NCBI GenBank assembly: GCA_035275405.1
Contig: DATEMU010000003.1
Location: 744,001 to 808,000, forward strand
DNA: 64,000 nt
Direction of reading: 5' to 3'
Origin: Phycisphaerae bacterium
GTDB lineage: Bacteria > Planctomycetota > Phycisphaerae > UBA1845 > UTPLA1
Positions within the stretch are counted from its first letter, which is position 1. Each line of letters starts with the position of its first letter. Shown piece after piece: positions 1 to 7,719 of the stretch. Made by a program: the position numbers and the translations under genes. The notes beneath the pieces are model-generated. The model was not told the origin of the DNA, did not search any database, and was given only the letters and a program-made list of their open reading frames with translations.

Positions 1-814
1 GGTGGACGTTCTTCAGCACGCTGAACAGCTCGATCAAGTGCTCGACGTCGTGGCCGTCCATTGGGCCGACGTAGACAAAGCCGAGTTGCTCAAAGATCTG
101 ATGCGGCGAGACGGTCGCTTTGAGCCCTTCCTTGAGATGGTCCAGAGCGTCGAAGGCCGCCTTGCCGATGACCGGCACGCTCGGAAGGTATTTCTTGACC
201 TTACGCTTCAATTCTTCATAGACCGGGCTGACGCGGAACTTGGCGAGATACTCGGCCATGCCCCCTTGCGTCGGGGCGATGCCCATCGAGTTGTCGTTGA
301 GGACGACGAGCAATTGACGGCGAAGCGTCCCGGCCTGATTGAGCCCCTCAAACGCGACGCCGTTGAAGATGCTGGCATCGCCGACCACCGCGACAACGCG
401 GCGATCTTCGCCCAGCGCCGACGCGCCTCGCGCCAATCCGACCGCCGTGGGAATGGCCGTACCTGCGTGGCCGACGTTGAAGAGGTCGTACGGGCTCTCG
501 TCGATGTTGGGAAACCCGCTGATGCCGCCGGCCTTGCGCAGCGTGTCGAACCGCTCGTTGCGGCCGGTCAGCAGCTTGTGCGGATAGGCCTGATGCCCGA
601 CGTCCCAAAGCAATCGATCGTGGGCAAAGTCGAAGGCGTAGTGCAGGGCGATCGCCAACTCGACGACGCCGAGATTGCTGGCCAGATGCCCGCCGTTTTT
701 GCCGACCACGGCGATGATCCGTTCTCGGATCTCCTGGGCAAGCTGGAGAAGTTGTTCGCGGGACATCCCGCGCAACTGGGCGGGTGATTCTAAAGTGGGC
801 AGGATGCTCTTCAT
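1..814 (-). CDS. dxs: 1-deoxy-D-xylulose-5-phosphate synthase, N-terminal part (runs off the window)
   Basis: First enzyme of the MEP isoprenoid pathway: thiamine-diphosphate-dependent condensation of pyruvate and glyceraldehyde 3-phosphate in the cytoplasm. The reverse complement from an ATG at 814 reads MKSILPTLESPAQLRGM, then GGHLASNLGVVELAIALH, WDVGHQAYPHKLLTGR and the TPP-binding stretch GDASIFNG...LNDNSMGI (the GDG/NDN-type motif), then YVGPMDGHD. About 271 residues are present of a usual 620-640; the transketolase central and C-terminal domains lie beyond position 1. It follows ispA by 28 bp on the same strand, the common xseA-xseB-ispA-dxs order. The identification is certain; only the 3' end is missing. 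Confidence 0.97.
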   Translation of the reverse strand, partial: MKSILPTLESPAQLRGMSREQLLQLAQEIRERIIAVVGKNGGHLASNLGVVELAIALHYAFDFAHDRLLWDVGHQAYPHKLLTGRNERFDTLRKAGGISGFPNIDESPYDLFNVGHAGTAIPTAVGLARGASALGEDRRVVAVVGDASIFNGVAFEGLNQAGTLRRQLLVVLNDNSMGIAPTQGGMAEYLAKFRVSPVYEELKRKVKKYLPSVPVIGKAAFDALDHLKEGLKATVSPHQIFEQLGFVYVGPMDGHDVEHLIELFSVLKNVH

Positions 815-842
815 GGTGGTTCGAATCCGCTCGCTCCAAAGG

Positions 843-1739
843 TTAACGTTCACGCTCCACGACGTAGCCGGCCAGCGCGATCAGCCGCGCCGCGTGATCG
901 CCAAACGGCGCCAGGGCTTCCGCCGCACTTTGACTGTGCGACATCGCGATTCGCCGCGCCTCCTCCATACCTACGGCTCGGACGTACGTTTGTTTGCAGG
1001 CTCTTTCGTCCTTCCGGACTGGCTTACCTATGTTTTCAAAGCTCCCGGTCACATCCAGCAGATCATCCGCAGCCTGAAAGGCCATGCCGAGTTCGTGACC
1101 ATAGTTGCTTAGGGCCGATATTTGCGACCGGTCGGCCCCCGCAGACAGGGCTCCCAGCCGGCATGCCGCCTGAAAAAGGCGGGCCGTCTTGGCCGCATGA
1201 ATGCGGGCGACGGCGTCAACACCCGGGGGGTGCGATTCGCTCTCCAGATCGTCAATTTCACCGCCGATCAGGCCGCGGCTGCCCGTCGCCTCCGCCAATT
1301 CGCGAATCATCGCGACAGTCGTCCGCGCGTCTTTTGCATCCCGGGAGAGTATCTCGAAAGCAAGCGTCAAGATGGCGTCGCCGGCCAAGATCGCGGCGGC
1401 CTCGCCAAATTGCTTGTGGTTCGACGGTCGCCCCCGACGAAAGTCGTCATTATCAATCGCCGGCAGGTCGTCGTGGATCAGGCTGAAGGTGTGGACGCAT
1501 TCGACGGCGAGGGCCGCGGGCATCGCCGCGTCGCTTTCGCCGCCGCACAGTTCGCAGGACCAAAGCACCAGGGCCGGGCGAAGTCGCTTGCCCCCCGAGT
1601 CCAGACTATAGCGCATCGCTTCGACCAGGCGGGGCGGCGCGCCCGTGGATTCACTCAAGCAGGCACGAATCGCGGCGTCGATCGAGGCGGAGGTATCGCG
1701 GAGGTGCGTCTGGAATTCGTCGGCAACAGCGACCGGCAT
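843..1739 (-). CDS. ispA: Polyprenyl (farnesyl/geranylgeranyl) diphosphate synthase
   Basis: Cytoplasmic trans-prenyltransferase that elongates DMAPP with IPP to a C15 or C20 diphosphate. The 298-residue product has GGKRLRPALVLWSCELCGG, the first aspartate-rich motif (DDLPAIDNDDFRRG), the conserved GDAILTLAFE segment, and the second aspartate-rich motif (FQAADDLLDVTG, about residue 225). Length matches bacterial IspA. It sits directly upstream of dxs, 28 bp apart, which supplies its substrates, so the two are probably co-transcribed. Product chain length cannot be fixed from sequence. The residues before the first Asp-rich motif (CVHTFSLIHDD) fit a short-chain enzyme. Confidence 0.93.
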   Translation of the reverse strand: MPVAVADEFQTHLRDTSASIDAAIRACLSESTGAPPRLVEAMRYSLDSGGKRLRPALVLWSCELCGGESDAAMPAALAVECVHTFSLIHDDLPAIDNDDFRRGRPSNHKQFGEAAAILAGDAILTLAFEILSRDAKDARTTVAMIRELAEATGSRGLIGGEIDDLESESHPPGVDAVARIHAAKTARLFQAACRLGALSAGADRSQISALSNYGHELGMAFQAADDLLDVTGSFENIGKPVRKDERACKQTYVRAVGMEEARRIAMSHSQSAAEALAPFGDHAARLIALAGYVVERER

Positions 1740-1871
1740 GAGGAATGACTCGAACGCGCTCCAGGCTCGGCCCGCCGCTCCGGCGAAAACCGCTTCGAAC
1801 CCGGAATTGGCTTGTTATTGTAGCACAAAGCGGCCCCATGTGCGCGGCCGCCCGGAGCTGTCCGAACTTTC

Positions 1872-1890
1872 AAAAAAACCGGCGCGCCGG
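1872..1890 (-). terminator. Possible intrinsic terminator after xseB
   Basis: Read on the minus strand, the 12-bp palindrome CCGGCGCGCCGG is followed immediately by seven T. The hairpin is short (four pairs around a CGCG loop), so strength is doubtful. It lies 20 bp past the xseB stop and before ispA, and could separate the exonuclease VII transcript from ispA-dxs. Confidence 0.4.
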
Positions 1891-1909
1891 AAAACGGGCT
1901 GTTATTCGC

Positions 1910-2143
1910 TTAGCCCGGCGGCGGTCCCGCAACGGCGCCCCCGTCGCCCGTCGCCTGAAGGTGCTGGATCTTCATCTCCGCATCGGACAGGACAGTGCGG
2001 CAGTGCTTGATCAGGGCCATGCCTTCCTCGAATTGCTTGAGAGAATCCTCCAGACCGATCTTACCCTGCTCGATCGCCTCGACGATGGCCTCCAGCCGCA
2101 GCATCGATTGTTCAAACGTCGGCGGACCACTGGACACAGACAT
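1910..2143 (-). CDS. xseB: Exodeoxyribonuclease VII small subunit
   Basis: Small subunit of the exonuclease VII complex that degrades single-stranded DNA to oligonucleotides. The 77-residue protein has the family core FEQSMLRLEAIVEAIEQG followed by LEDSLKQFEEGMALIKHC and a Gly/Pro-rich tail. ATG at 2143 is chosen over a TTG one codon upstream because GGGAG sits five bases before it. Its partner xseA lies upstream on the same strand but is separated from it by an unrelated membrane-protein gene, which is unusual. Confidence 0.93.
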   Translation of the reverse strand: MSVSSGPPTFEQSMLRLEAIVEAIEQGKIGLEDSLKQFEEGMALIKHCRTVLSDAEMKIQHLQATGDGGAVAGPPPG

Positions 2144-2158
2144 CAATCTCCCACGGAA

Positions 2159-2767
2159 TTAGACCTTCGAATCCGAAAGGAAACTGTAGCCTTGTAGCCG
2201 GAATTGCTCAAGCGTCGGACCCAGGATTTCTCGAATCGCTAGTTGTGTGGCCTCTGCGCGCTTGGCGTGGGGTTTTTTCGATAGCAGCGTCTTGTGCAGT
2301 GAAACGACTCGCCAGCGTCTTGGGCGATCACCTTCGTAGGCCATCAGGAAGGGCCGTTGCGGATGGCTTCTCATGCGCCGAAGGACTCGTTCTATCAATA
2401 CATATACCTCACGAATCGTCGCGTTCCCTTCTTTCGTTTCGACGCAGATCGACAGAAAGGGGGGCTCAGGAAGTAACGGGAGGACGTTGTTGGCTATGAA
2501 ATCCCCCCAATGCCGCCTGCGTGAGTAGACGAACACGATTCGCCCTCGAATATTCTGCATCGCACGTTGTTCAGCGACCCAACGCTGCGGACCCGTGAGC
2601 ACGTACCAGGTAATGCCCAAGAGAATAACTAAAACGAAGATCGGTGTGAGCAGGACGACAGGGACAATCGCTGCTGCATTCTTCAACCATCTCGCCAATG
2701 GCGATTGTTGCTCTCTACCGCTTCTCATTCGACGTACATTATTCCGTTCGACTTCTAACCTCGCCAT
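2159..2767 (-). CDS. Hypothetical membrane protein between xseA and xseB
   Basis: I do not recognise this 202-residue protein. A basic N-terminus (residues 1-30) is followed by one long hydrophobic segment around residues 31-58 (AAAIVPVVLLTPIFVLVILL), then a soluble, Arg-rich domain with no motif I can name; the orientation would put the domain outside if the positive-inside rule is followed. Its start overlaps the last 29 bp of xseA and its stop lies 15 bp before xseB, so it is probably translated from the same mRNA. It is visibly more AT-rich than the flanking exonuclease genes, which suggests later insertion. No strong ribosome binding site was seen at the ATG; translation may be coupled to xseA termination. 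Confidence 0.7.
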   Translation of the reverse strand: MARLEVERNNVRRMRSGREQQSPLARWLKNAAAIVPVVLLTPIFVLVILLGITWYVLTGPQRWVAEQRAMQNIRGRIVFVYSRRRHWGDFIANNVLPLLPEPPFLSICVETKEGNATIREVYVLIERVLRRMRSHPQRPFLMAYEGDRPRRWRVVSLHKTLLSKKPHAKRAEATQLAIREILGPTLEQFRLQGYSFLSDSKV

Positions 2768-4301
2768 CAGAAGTTCGAGTGCTCAGCAAATCGTCCTTTC
2801 GTGCGTCGCCGGCGCTGCGAATCACTAATCCGTCTGCAACGCGCCGCGTGATCGTAAACCCGCGCTTTAGCACGGCCTCGTGGCTGTTGGCCCGCAACCG
2901 ATCCTCCATGACCGCGAGGGTTCGCAGCCGCGATTCTATGGCGCGCGACATGCTCCCTCCCAACCGCCCCGAGAGTTGATCGACGTGCAAGGCCGACTTC
3001 TCGATCCTCCGTCGCGGCGAGGCGTCGACCAGTTCCAGCATTCGGCGGTTAATTCGACGCTCCACGCCGCGGGCGTATTGCGCGAACGCCCGCCGCAATC
3101 GCTCCTGAGCGGTCGCGAGCACTTCCCTGCGTTTTGTAATGACCGCCTCCGGCCGGACGCGCAGGAGCCGCACCTCCAGTTCATGGAGCGCCTTGGTGCC
3201 GGTCGCCATTCGTCGGGAAGCAGCCAATCGCAACCGCCCCTGCGCCTCATCCACGCGCTGCTGCGTGAGCCGTACCTGGGAAACCGGGTCGCAGAACCAC
3301 TGATAGCGCCGAACCAGGCTCAGCCGGTTCCTGGCGGCATCAAGTCGGCCGAGCGACGCCCGGACCAGCCGATTCCGGCGCACGTCAAGTTCCATCAGGA
3401 CGTCCCCCAGTTGCGGCACGACTAACTCGGCCGCCGCAGTCGGTGTGGCGGCGCGGACGTCGGCCACCAGGTCGGCAATCGTGATATCCACCTCGTGGCC
3501 GACGGCGGAGACGACGGGAATCGCGCTGGCATGGATGGCCCGCGCAACGACCTCCTCGTTAAACGCCCACAGGTCTTCGATGGACCCGCCCCCGCGACCC
3601 ACGATCATCACGTCGATTCCCCCTAGTCGGAGGCTTGCCGCATTGATCCGCCGAATGGCGTCGGCAATCTCCGTTGCCGCGCCGTCCCCCTGTACCCTGA
3701 CGGGATAAACAAAGATCTCCACGCACGGAAACCGCCGTTCCAGCGTCTGGAGAATGTCGTGTATCGCCGCGCCCGTCGGGCTGGTCACGACCGCGATTCG
3801 AGCGGGATATCGGGGCAGTTTGCGTTTGCGCTGTGGATCAAACAGCCCCTCCTTCTGCAACCGCTCGCGAAGCTGCCGAAACGCCAGTTCCAGCGCCCCG
3901 ACGCCGCGCGGCTCCAGCTTACGCACGAGTAGCTGGTACTGCCCGCGCGGCTCGTAAACATCGATCGTGCCGGTCGCGATCACTGCGAGGCCGTCGAGCG
4001 GCTGAAACTTGAGCGAAGCGGCCGCCGACTGCCACATGACGCCGCGCACCTCGGACGCATCGTCCTTGAGCGTGAAATAAAGGTGGCCGCCGCTGGGCCG
4101 CGAGAGGTTGGAAAGCTCTCCGACGACGTGCAGCGTGCCGGGCAGGTCCCTGCGAATCGCCGCGCGAACCATACGATTTAGCGCGGTCACGGTGATCATG
4201 CCCGCGTCAGCGCCGCTCTCGGCGGCAAAGAGCGTCGGTTCGGGCGTGCGTACTTTTTGGGGGTCAAACGGTTTCCGACTGTCGGGCCTTTGCCGTGCCA
4301 T
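2739..4301 (-). CDS. xseA: Exodeoxyribonuclease VII large subunit
   Basis: Catalytic subunit of exonuclease VII. The 520-residue product starts with a short extension, then the OB-fold (ITVTALNRMVRAAIRRDL, HLYFTLKDDASEVRGVMW), the catalytic domain (LPRYPARIAVVTSPTGAAIHDI, VMIVGRGGGSIEDLWAFN, PVVSAVGHEVDITIADLVADVRAATPTAAAE) and a long helical region ending with the usual LKRGFTI segment. ATG at 4301 shares its A with the TGA of the upstream acetyltransferase gene (TGATG), indicating translational coupling; a start 54 bp further upstream is open but would overlap that gene more. The C-terminus overlaps the next gene by 29 bp. Confidence 0.96.
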   Translation of the reverse strand: MARQRPDSRKPFDPQKVRTPEPTLFAAESGADAGMITVTALNRMVRAAIRRDLPGTLHVVGELSNLSRPSGGHLYFTLKDDASEVRGVMWQSAAASLKFQPLDGLAVIATGTIDVYEPRGQYQLLVRKLEPRGVGALELAFRQLRERLQKEGLFDPQRKRKLPRYPARIAVVTSPTGAAIHDILQTLERRFPCVEIFVYPVRVQGDGAATEIADAIRRINAASLRLGGIDVMIVGRGGGSIEDLWAFNEEVVARAIHASAIPVVSAVGHEVDITIADLVADVRAATPTAAAELVVPQLGDVLMELDVRRNRLVRASLGRLDAARNRLSLVRRYQWFCDPVSQVRLTQQRVDEAQGRLRLAASRRMATGTKALHELEVRLLRVRPEAVITKRREVLATAQERLRRAFAQYARGVERRINRRMLELVDASPRRRIEKSALHVDQLSGRLGGSMSRAIESRLRTLAVMEDRLRANSHEAVLKRGFTITRRVADGLVIRSAGDARKDDLLSTRTSDGEVRSRTE

Positions 4302-4768
4302 CACAGCGGCTCCTTCCAGAACCCGAATTCGGTGCTCTTGTCCGGATCGCTGCACAGTCGCTGACCCTCCTGCACGAATCCGTTTTTCAAATAGAGGGCG
4401 TGTGCCTCTTTAAGCACGACATCGCTCCATGCAATCATCCGGCGGCTACCTTTGTCGCGGGCGTACGCCATCGTCGTATCGAGCAGGCGACGGCCCAGGC
4501 CGCGGCCACGAACCTCTGGAAGCAGATAGAGCCGATGCAGTTCGCTCTCCGGCAAATGCACGGTTACGCCGGCGCACCCTACCACGCGCTCGCCGTCGAG
4601 GGCGACCCAGAACATCCCACCGCTGCCGATGTAGTAGTCCTCAATTGTGTACAAGTCGCGATGATAGCCATGAGCCTCCCACTGCCATCCGTATTCGCGA
4701 TAGACCGTCTGAACGGTGTCAATCACTCCGGCATGGTGAATTGGCTGATAGGCGACAACGGTGCACAT
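4301..4768 (-). CDS. GNAT-family N-acetyltransferase
   Basis: Predicted acetyl-CoA-dependent acetyltransferase of unknown substrate, 155 residues. The acetyl-CoA-binding motif A is clear: ELHRLYLLPEVRGRGLGRRLLD (R/QxxGxG/A form), preceded by the beta4 strand VGCAGVTVHL and followed by ALYLKNGFVQEGQ, the usual C-terminal part. ATG at 4768 (MCTVVAYQPIHH) is preferred; an in-frame start at 4867 would run 53 bp into the preceding phosphoesterase gene. The stop codon overlaps the xseA start (TGATG). The neighbours do not reveal a substrate. Confidence 0.85.
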   Translation of the reverse strand: MCTVVAYQPIHHAGVIDTVQTVYREYGWQWEAHGYHRDLYTIEDYYIGSGGMFWVALDGERVVGCAGVTVHLPESELHRLYLLPEVRGRGLGRRLLDTTMAYARDKGSRRMIAWSDVVLKEAHALYLKNGFVQEGQRLCSDPDKSTEFGFWKEPL

Positions 4769-4814
4769 GACATCACGAGTACCGGGAGTTTGGGCACGAA
4801 GCAAGCCGCGGCAT

Positions 4815-5630
4815 TTAATCGTTGTCGTCCATTGCCTGCGTAATCCCATCCACGCGAACCCGCTCAATGTGCGACGCCCGGCCGGTGTCCGAATCCACCG
4901 TCGCCAGGATCCCGCACATCCGCGGGTCCTCCGTCGCCACGTCGAACGGCGCCGGCATGCCCGTCGTCAGGTAGCGAATAATCCGATCGGTGCGGCGGCC
5001 GAGCACCCCTTCATATGGCCCGGTCATACCCAGATCCGTGATGTAGGCCGTGCCGCGATCGAGGATTCGCTCGTCGGCCGTGGGGATATGCGTGTGCGTA
5101 CCGAACACGACGCTGACGCGCCCGTTCAGGTACCAGCCCATCGCCACTTTTTCGCTCGTCGCCTCGGCGTGCATGTCCACGACGATGATCTTCACGTCGC
5201 GGGGGATGCGCTCCAGCACGCGGTCGATCGCCGCGAAGGGGCAGTCGCACGGCGGCTTCATGAACAACCGGCCCATCAGGGAAACGACGGCGACGCGAAC
5301 GCCCTTGGCCGTCTCATAAACGGCGAACTCTTTGCCGACGGAATCCGGCGGATAATTCGCCGGCCGGACCATTCGATCGGACTTCTCAAAGGTCGGGAAG
5401 ATCTCGTTCTTGCGATAAATGTGGTCGCCGAGCGTCATGAGATGGACGCCGTAGCGGAGGAACTTCTCGTAGAGGACGTTGGTCAGGCCCGAGCCGGCGG
5501 CGGCGTTCTCGACGTTGGCGATGACGCAATCGACGCCGCGCTCCTTGGTCAGCTTGGGGATGGCCTGGGAGAGGACGGCGCGGCCCGGCCGTCCGACGAC
5601 GTCGCCGATGCAGAGCAGGTTGATATCCAA
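4815..5630 (-). CDS. YmdB-family metallophosphoesterase (cyclic-nucleotide/RNA-linked phosphodiesterase family)
   Basis: Calcineurin-like phosphoesterase of the YmdB/DR1281 family (TIGR00282-type), whose studied members hydrolyse cyclic nucleotides. Visible metal-site motifs: NLLCIGDVVGRPGR, VIANVENAAAGSG, VVDMHAEATSEKVA and VVFGTHTHIPTADE. The third ligand motif, usually GNH, reads LGDHIYRKNEI, an Asn-to-Asp change. The start is taken as TTG at 5630 (LDINLLCIGDVV): the open frame continues to 5774, but that would place the strong terminator of the upstream RNA-binding gene inside the coding region, and residues before 5630 do not belong to the fold. Product length is then 271 residues, normal for the family. 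Confidence 0.85.
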   Translation of the reverse strand: MDINLLCIGDVVGRPGRAVLSQAIPKLTKERGVDCVIANVENAAAGSGLTNVLYEKFLRYGVHLMTLGDHIYRKNEIFPTFEKSDRMVRPANYPPDSVGKEFAVYETAKGVRVAVVSLMGRLFMKPPCDCPFAAIDRVLERIPRDVKIIVVDMHAEATSEKVAMGWYLNGRVSVVFGTHTHIPTADERILDRGTAYITDLGMTGPYEGVLGRRTDRIIRYLTTGMPAPFDVATEDPRMCGILATVDSDTGRASHIERVRVDGITQAMDDND

Positions 5631-5723
5631 GGACGTCCGCTTTCTAGCCGCCGGGGGCGGAATGCCGGGCAGTATAGGAATAGGAAACTCCCGCCGCAAT
5701 CCTCGGACGCGAATTAGCCGCGC

Positions 5724-5756
5724 AAAAAAAAGGGGAGGCCGTGGTGCGGCCTCCCC
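5724..5756 (-). terminator. Strong intrinsic terminator after the RRM gene
   Basis: On the minus strand a perfect 10-bp stem (GGGGAGGCCG / CGGCCTCCCC) with a 5-nt loop is followed directly by eight T. It lies 24 bp past the stop codon of the RNA-binding protein gene and before the YmdB-type gene. It fixes the end of that transcript and supports the downstream TTG start of the YmdB gene. Confidence 0.92.
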
Positions 5757-5779
5757 GATTCGATTGCGATGCAATGGCT

Positions 5780-6115
5780 TTAGTAGCGGTCTCGACCGCC
5801 GCCGCCACGGCCGCCGCGACCACCGCCGCCGCCGCCGTAACCGCCGCCGCCGCCACCGCCGCGGTTTTCCTTGGGCCGCGCCTCATTGACGGTCATGGCC
5901 CGGCCTTCCTGCTGCTGGCCGTTGAGAGCGGTGATGGCCGCCTGGGCCTCGCTGTCCGAGGCCATCTCGACGAAGCCAAATCCCTTACTGCGGCCGGTCT
6001 CACGATCCGTGATGACCTGCGCGCTTTGCACCGTGCCGTGGGCGCCGAAGAGCTGCTCGAGGTCCGAGCTGCTGACGCTGAACGGCAAATTTCCAACATA
6101 CAACCTGTTGCCCAT
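5780..6115 (-). CDS. Glycine-rich RRM RNA-binding protein
   Basis: Small single-RRM RNA-binding protein of the type found in cyanobacteria and planctomycetes, often cold-responsive; probable RNA chaperone in the cytoplasm. Residues 1-75 form one RRM with RNP-2 (RLYVGNLPF) and RNP-1 (SKGFGFVEM); the tail is Gly/Arg-rich (GGYGGGGGGRGGRGGGGRDRY), an RGG-like disordered region. ATG at 6115 is chosen: AGGAG lies six bases upstream, whereas the in-frame ATG at 6130 overlaps that site. 111 residues. Monocistronic, ending in the terminator at 5724-5756. Confidence 0.93.
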   Translation of the reverse strand: MGNRLYVGNLPFSVSSSDLEQLFGAHGTVQSAQVITDRETGRSKGFGFVEMASDSEAQAAITALNGQQQEGRAMTVNEARPKENRGGGGGGGYGGGGGGRGGRGGGGRDRY

Positions 6116-6432
6116 TACGAACTCCTTCAAGTCTCGGGCGATTCGACCCGCTGTTTTGCTTTCAGGGTCGACAGTGAAAGGGTCCGACCATCCGGACCAG
6201 ATGGCAGGAGACGAATCAGGCAGACAGGAGCGGAACTTCTAACAGAAATGACCGTACCCTTGCTAGCTCGATCGTAACACCAACCGGAAGTCAGTATAGG
6301 ATAGAACTTGTCATTCGTCCACCGGAGTTTTCTCGGTTTAAAGCGTAGGGGATTCGACTAAGGGTTTGTACCAATAAGAGCGACTGTCTGGCGCTTGCAA
6401 TAGAGACAGGGTTGGCATTTGATGGGTGGGTT
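6116..6432. other. Divergent intergenic region
   Basis: 317 bp between the RRM gene and the TolB-like gene, which diverge. It must hold both promoters. On the minus strand a TATACT box is seen at 6293-6298 without a well-spaced -35, which would leave a long leader for the RRM gene. A 6-bp inverted repeat (CTGTCT at 6384-6389, AGACAG at 6404-6409) lies just before the TolB-like gene. No convincing small gene was seen. Confidence 0.4.
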
Positions 6433-7491
6433 ATGACTTATCCTCTTCGGTCAATCGTGTTACTGATGCTCGGCCTGTTGTCCGGCGGTTGGGGATCGCC
6501 GCCTTACGCCCTGGTGGCGGAGAACCTGCCGGACGATCGCTGGACGGATGCGGAGGAGCAAGTCCTCACCAATATTCGGCAGTTGACCGAGGAGGACATG
6601 GGGCTGACCAAGTCGGGGGAGGCGTACTTCTCGCCCGACATGAAGCGGATCATCTTTCAGGCCTTCCCGAAGGGTGAAGACGCCTACCAGATGTTCACGC
6701 TGGAATTGGCCTCGGACGGCAAGGCGGTGCCGGAATCCTTGAAACAGGTCAGCCCGAGCGGCGGGGCTTGTACGTGCGGGTTCTTTCGACCGGATGGCAA
6801 GGGGATCATCTTTGGTTCCAGCTATCTGCACCCCGACATGCCCAACCCGAATTCTTACCATCGCAAAGGCAGCAGCTATACGTGGGACATGCCCGGCGGG
6901 ATGGACATTATCGCGGCGGAGTTCGACGGCTCGAATCCGCGGCAATTGACCACGACGAAGGGCTACGACGCCGAATGCGCATTCAGCCCGGACGGCAAGT
7001 CGATCGTGTTCTCCAGCGACCGCGCGGGGAATCCGGACCTGTACGTCATGAAGGCCGATGGGTCGGGCGTGCGCCGCTTGACGGACAAGGCGGGCTACGA
7101 CGGCGGGCCGTTTTTTTCTCCGGACGGCAAGCGGATCATCTTCCGGGCGGACCGCAAGGAGGACGATCACCTGCAAATCTTCGTGATCAACGCAGACGGC
7201 GGCGGCGAGCAGCAGATCACGCAGCACGCGAGCGTGGTCAACTGGGCGCCGTACTGGCTGCCCGAGGGCAAGTCCGTCGTCTTCACGACGAGCCTTCACG
7301 GCCACCACAATTACGAGGTCTACCTGCTGAACATCGAGACCGGCAAGCAGCAGCGGGTGACGTTTCGGCCGCGGTTCGACGGCCTGCCGGTCATCAGCCC
7401 GGATGGCAAAAAGATGATGTGGACGAGCCAGCGGGGCGGGGGCAACAGCCAGATCTTCATCGCGGATTTCAAGACGCCGCCGGGATTCTAA
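6433..7491 (+). CDS. TolB-like WD40/PD40 beta-propeller protein, exported
   Basis: Predicted periplasmic or secreted beta-propeller of 352 residues. A hydrophobic N-terminus (SIVLLMLGLLSGGWGSPPYA) fits a Sec signal peptide. Several PD40 blades follow: FSPDGKSIVFSSDRAGNPDLYVMKAD-type units at roughly residues 60, 115, 175, 220 and 300, each with the SPDGK/R turn. ATG at 6433 is preferred (GGGTGGG just upstream); a TTG at 6412 is in frame. Such proteins resemble TolB and the propeller of S9 peptidases, but no peptidase or OmpA domain is attached and the Tol genes are not neighbours, so the role is open. Confidence 0.85.
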   Translation: MTYPLRSIVLLMLGLLSGGWGSPPYALVAENLPDDRWTDAEEQVLTNIRQLTEEDMGLTKSGEAYFSPDMKRIIFQAFPKGEDAYQMFTLELASDGKAVPESLKQVSPSGGACTCGFFRPDGKGIIFGSSYLHPDMPNPNSYHRKGSSYTWDMPGGMDIIAAEFDGSNPRQLTTTKGYDAECAFSPDGKSIVFSSDRAGNPDLYVMKADGSGVRRLTDKAGYDGGPFFSPDGKRIIFRADRKEDDHLQIFVINADGGGEQQITQHASVVNWAPYWLPEGKSVVFTTSLHGHHNYEVYLLNIETGKQQRVTFRPRFDGLPVISPDGKKMMWTSQRGGGNSQIFIADFKTPPGF

Positions 7492-7492
7492 C

Positions 7493-7547
7493 GTAGGGCG
7501 GGCTCAGCCCGCCGCTGACGCCGAACGGCGTGCAGAGCACGCCCTAC
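7493..7547. repeat. Palindromic intergenic element GTAGGGCGGGCTC type
   Basis: Starts GTAGGGC (7493-7499) and ends with its complement GCCCTAC (7541-7547). Inside are two perfect hairpins: GGCGGGCT/AGCCCGCC (7497-7513) and GGCGTGC/GCACGCC (7527-7543). It begins two bases after the TolB-like stop codon. A second, inverted copy of the core lies at 46483-46505. No T-run follows, so it is more a repeat family than a classical terminator. Confidence 0.75.
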
Positions 7548-7719
7548 TATGTTGCCGCAACGCCACACTCCCGCATAGCTGCCATCGCGGCATATTAGGA
7601 CCACCACGCCTATCCGCTTGTCGCGGGGCGGTTTAGCAATTCAGCAATCGGACCTCGCCGCGAGGCACGGGGAATGCTGCTCTCTCCCACACGGCATCAG
7701 CCGGGAGAGCGAGGGGAAT

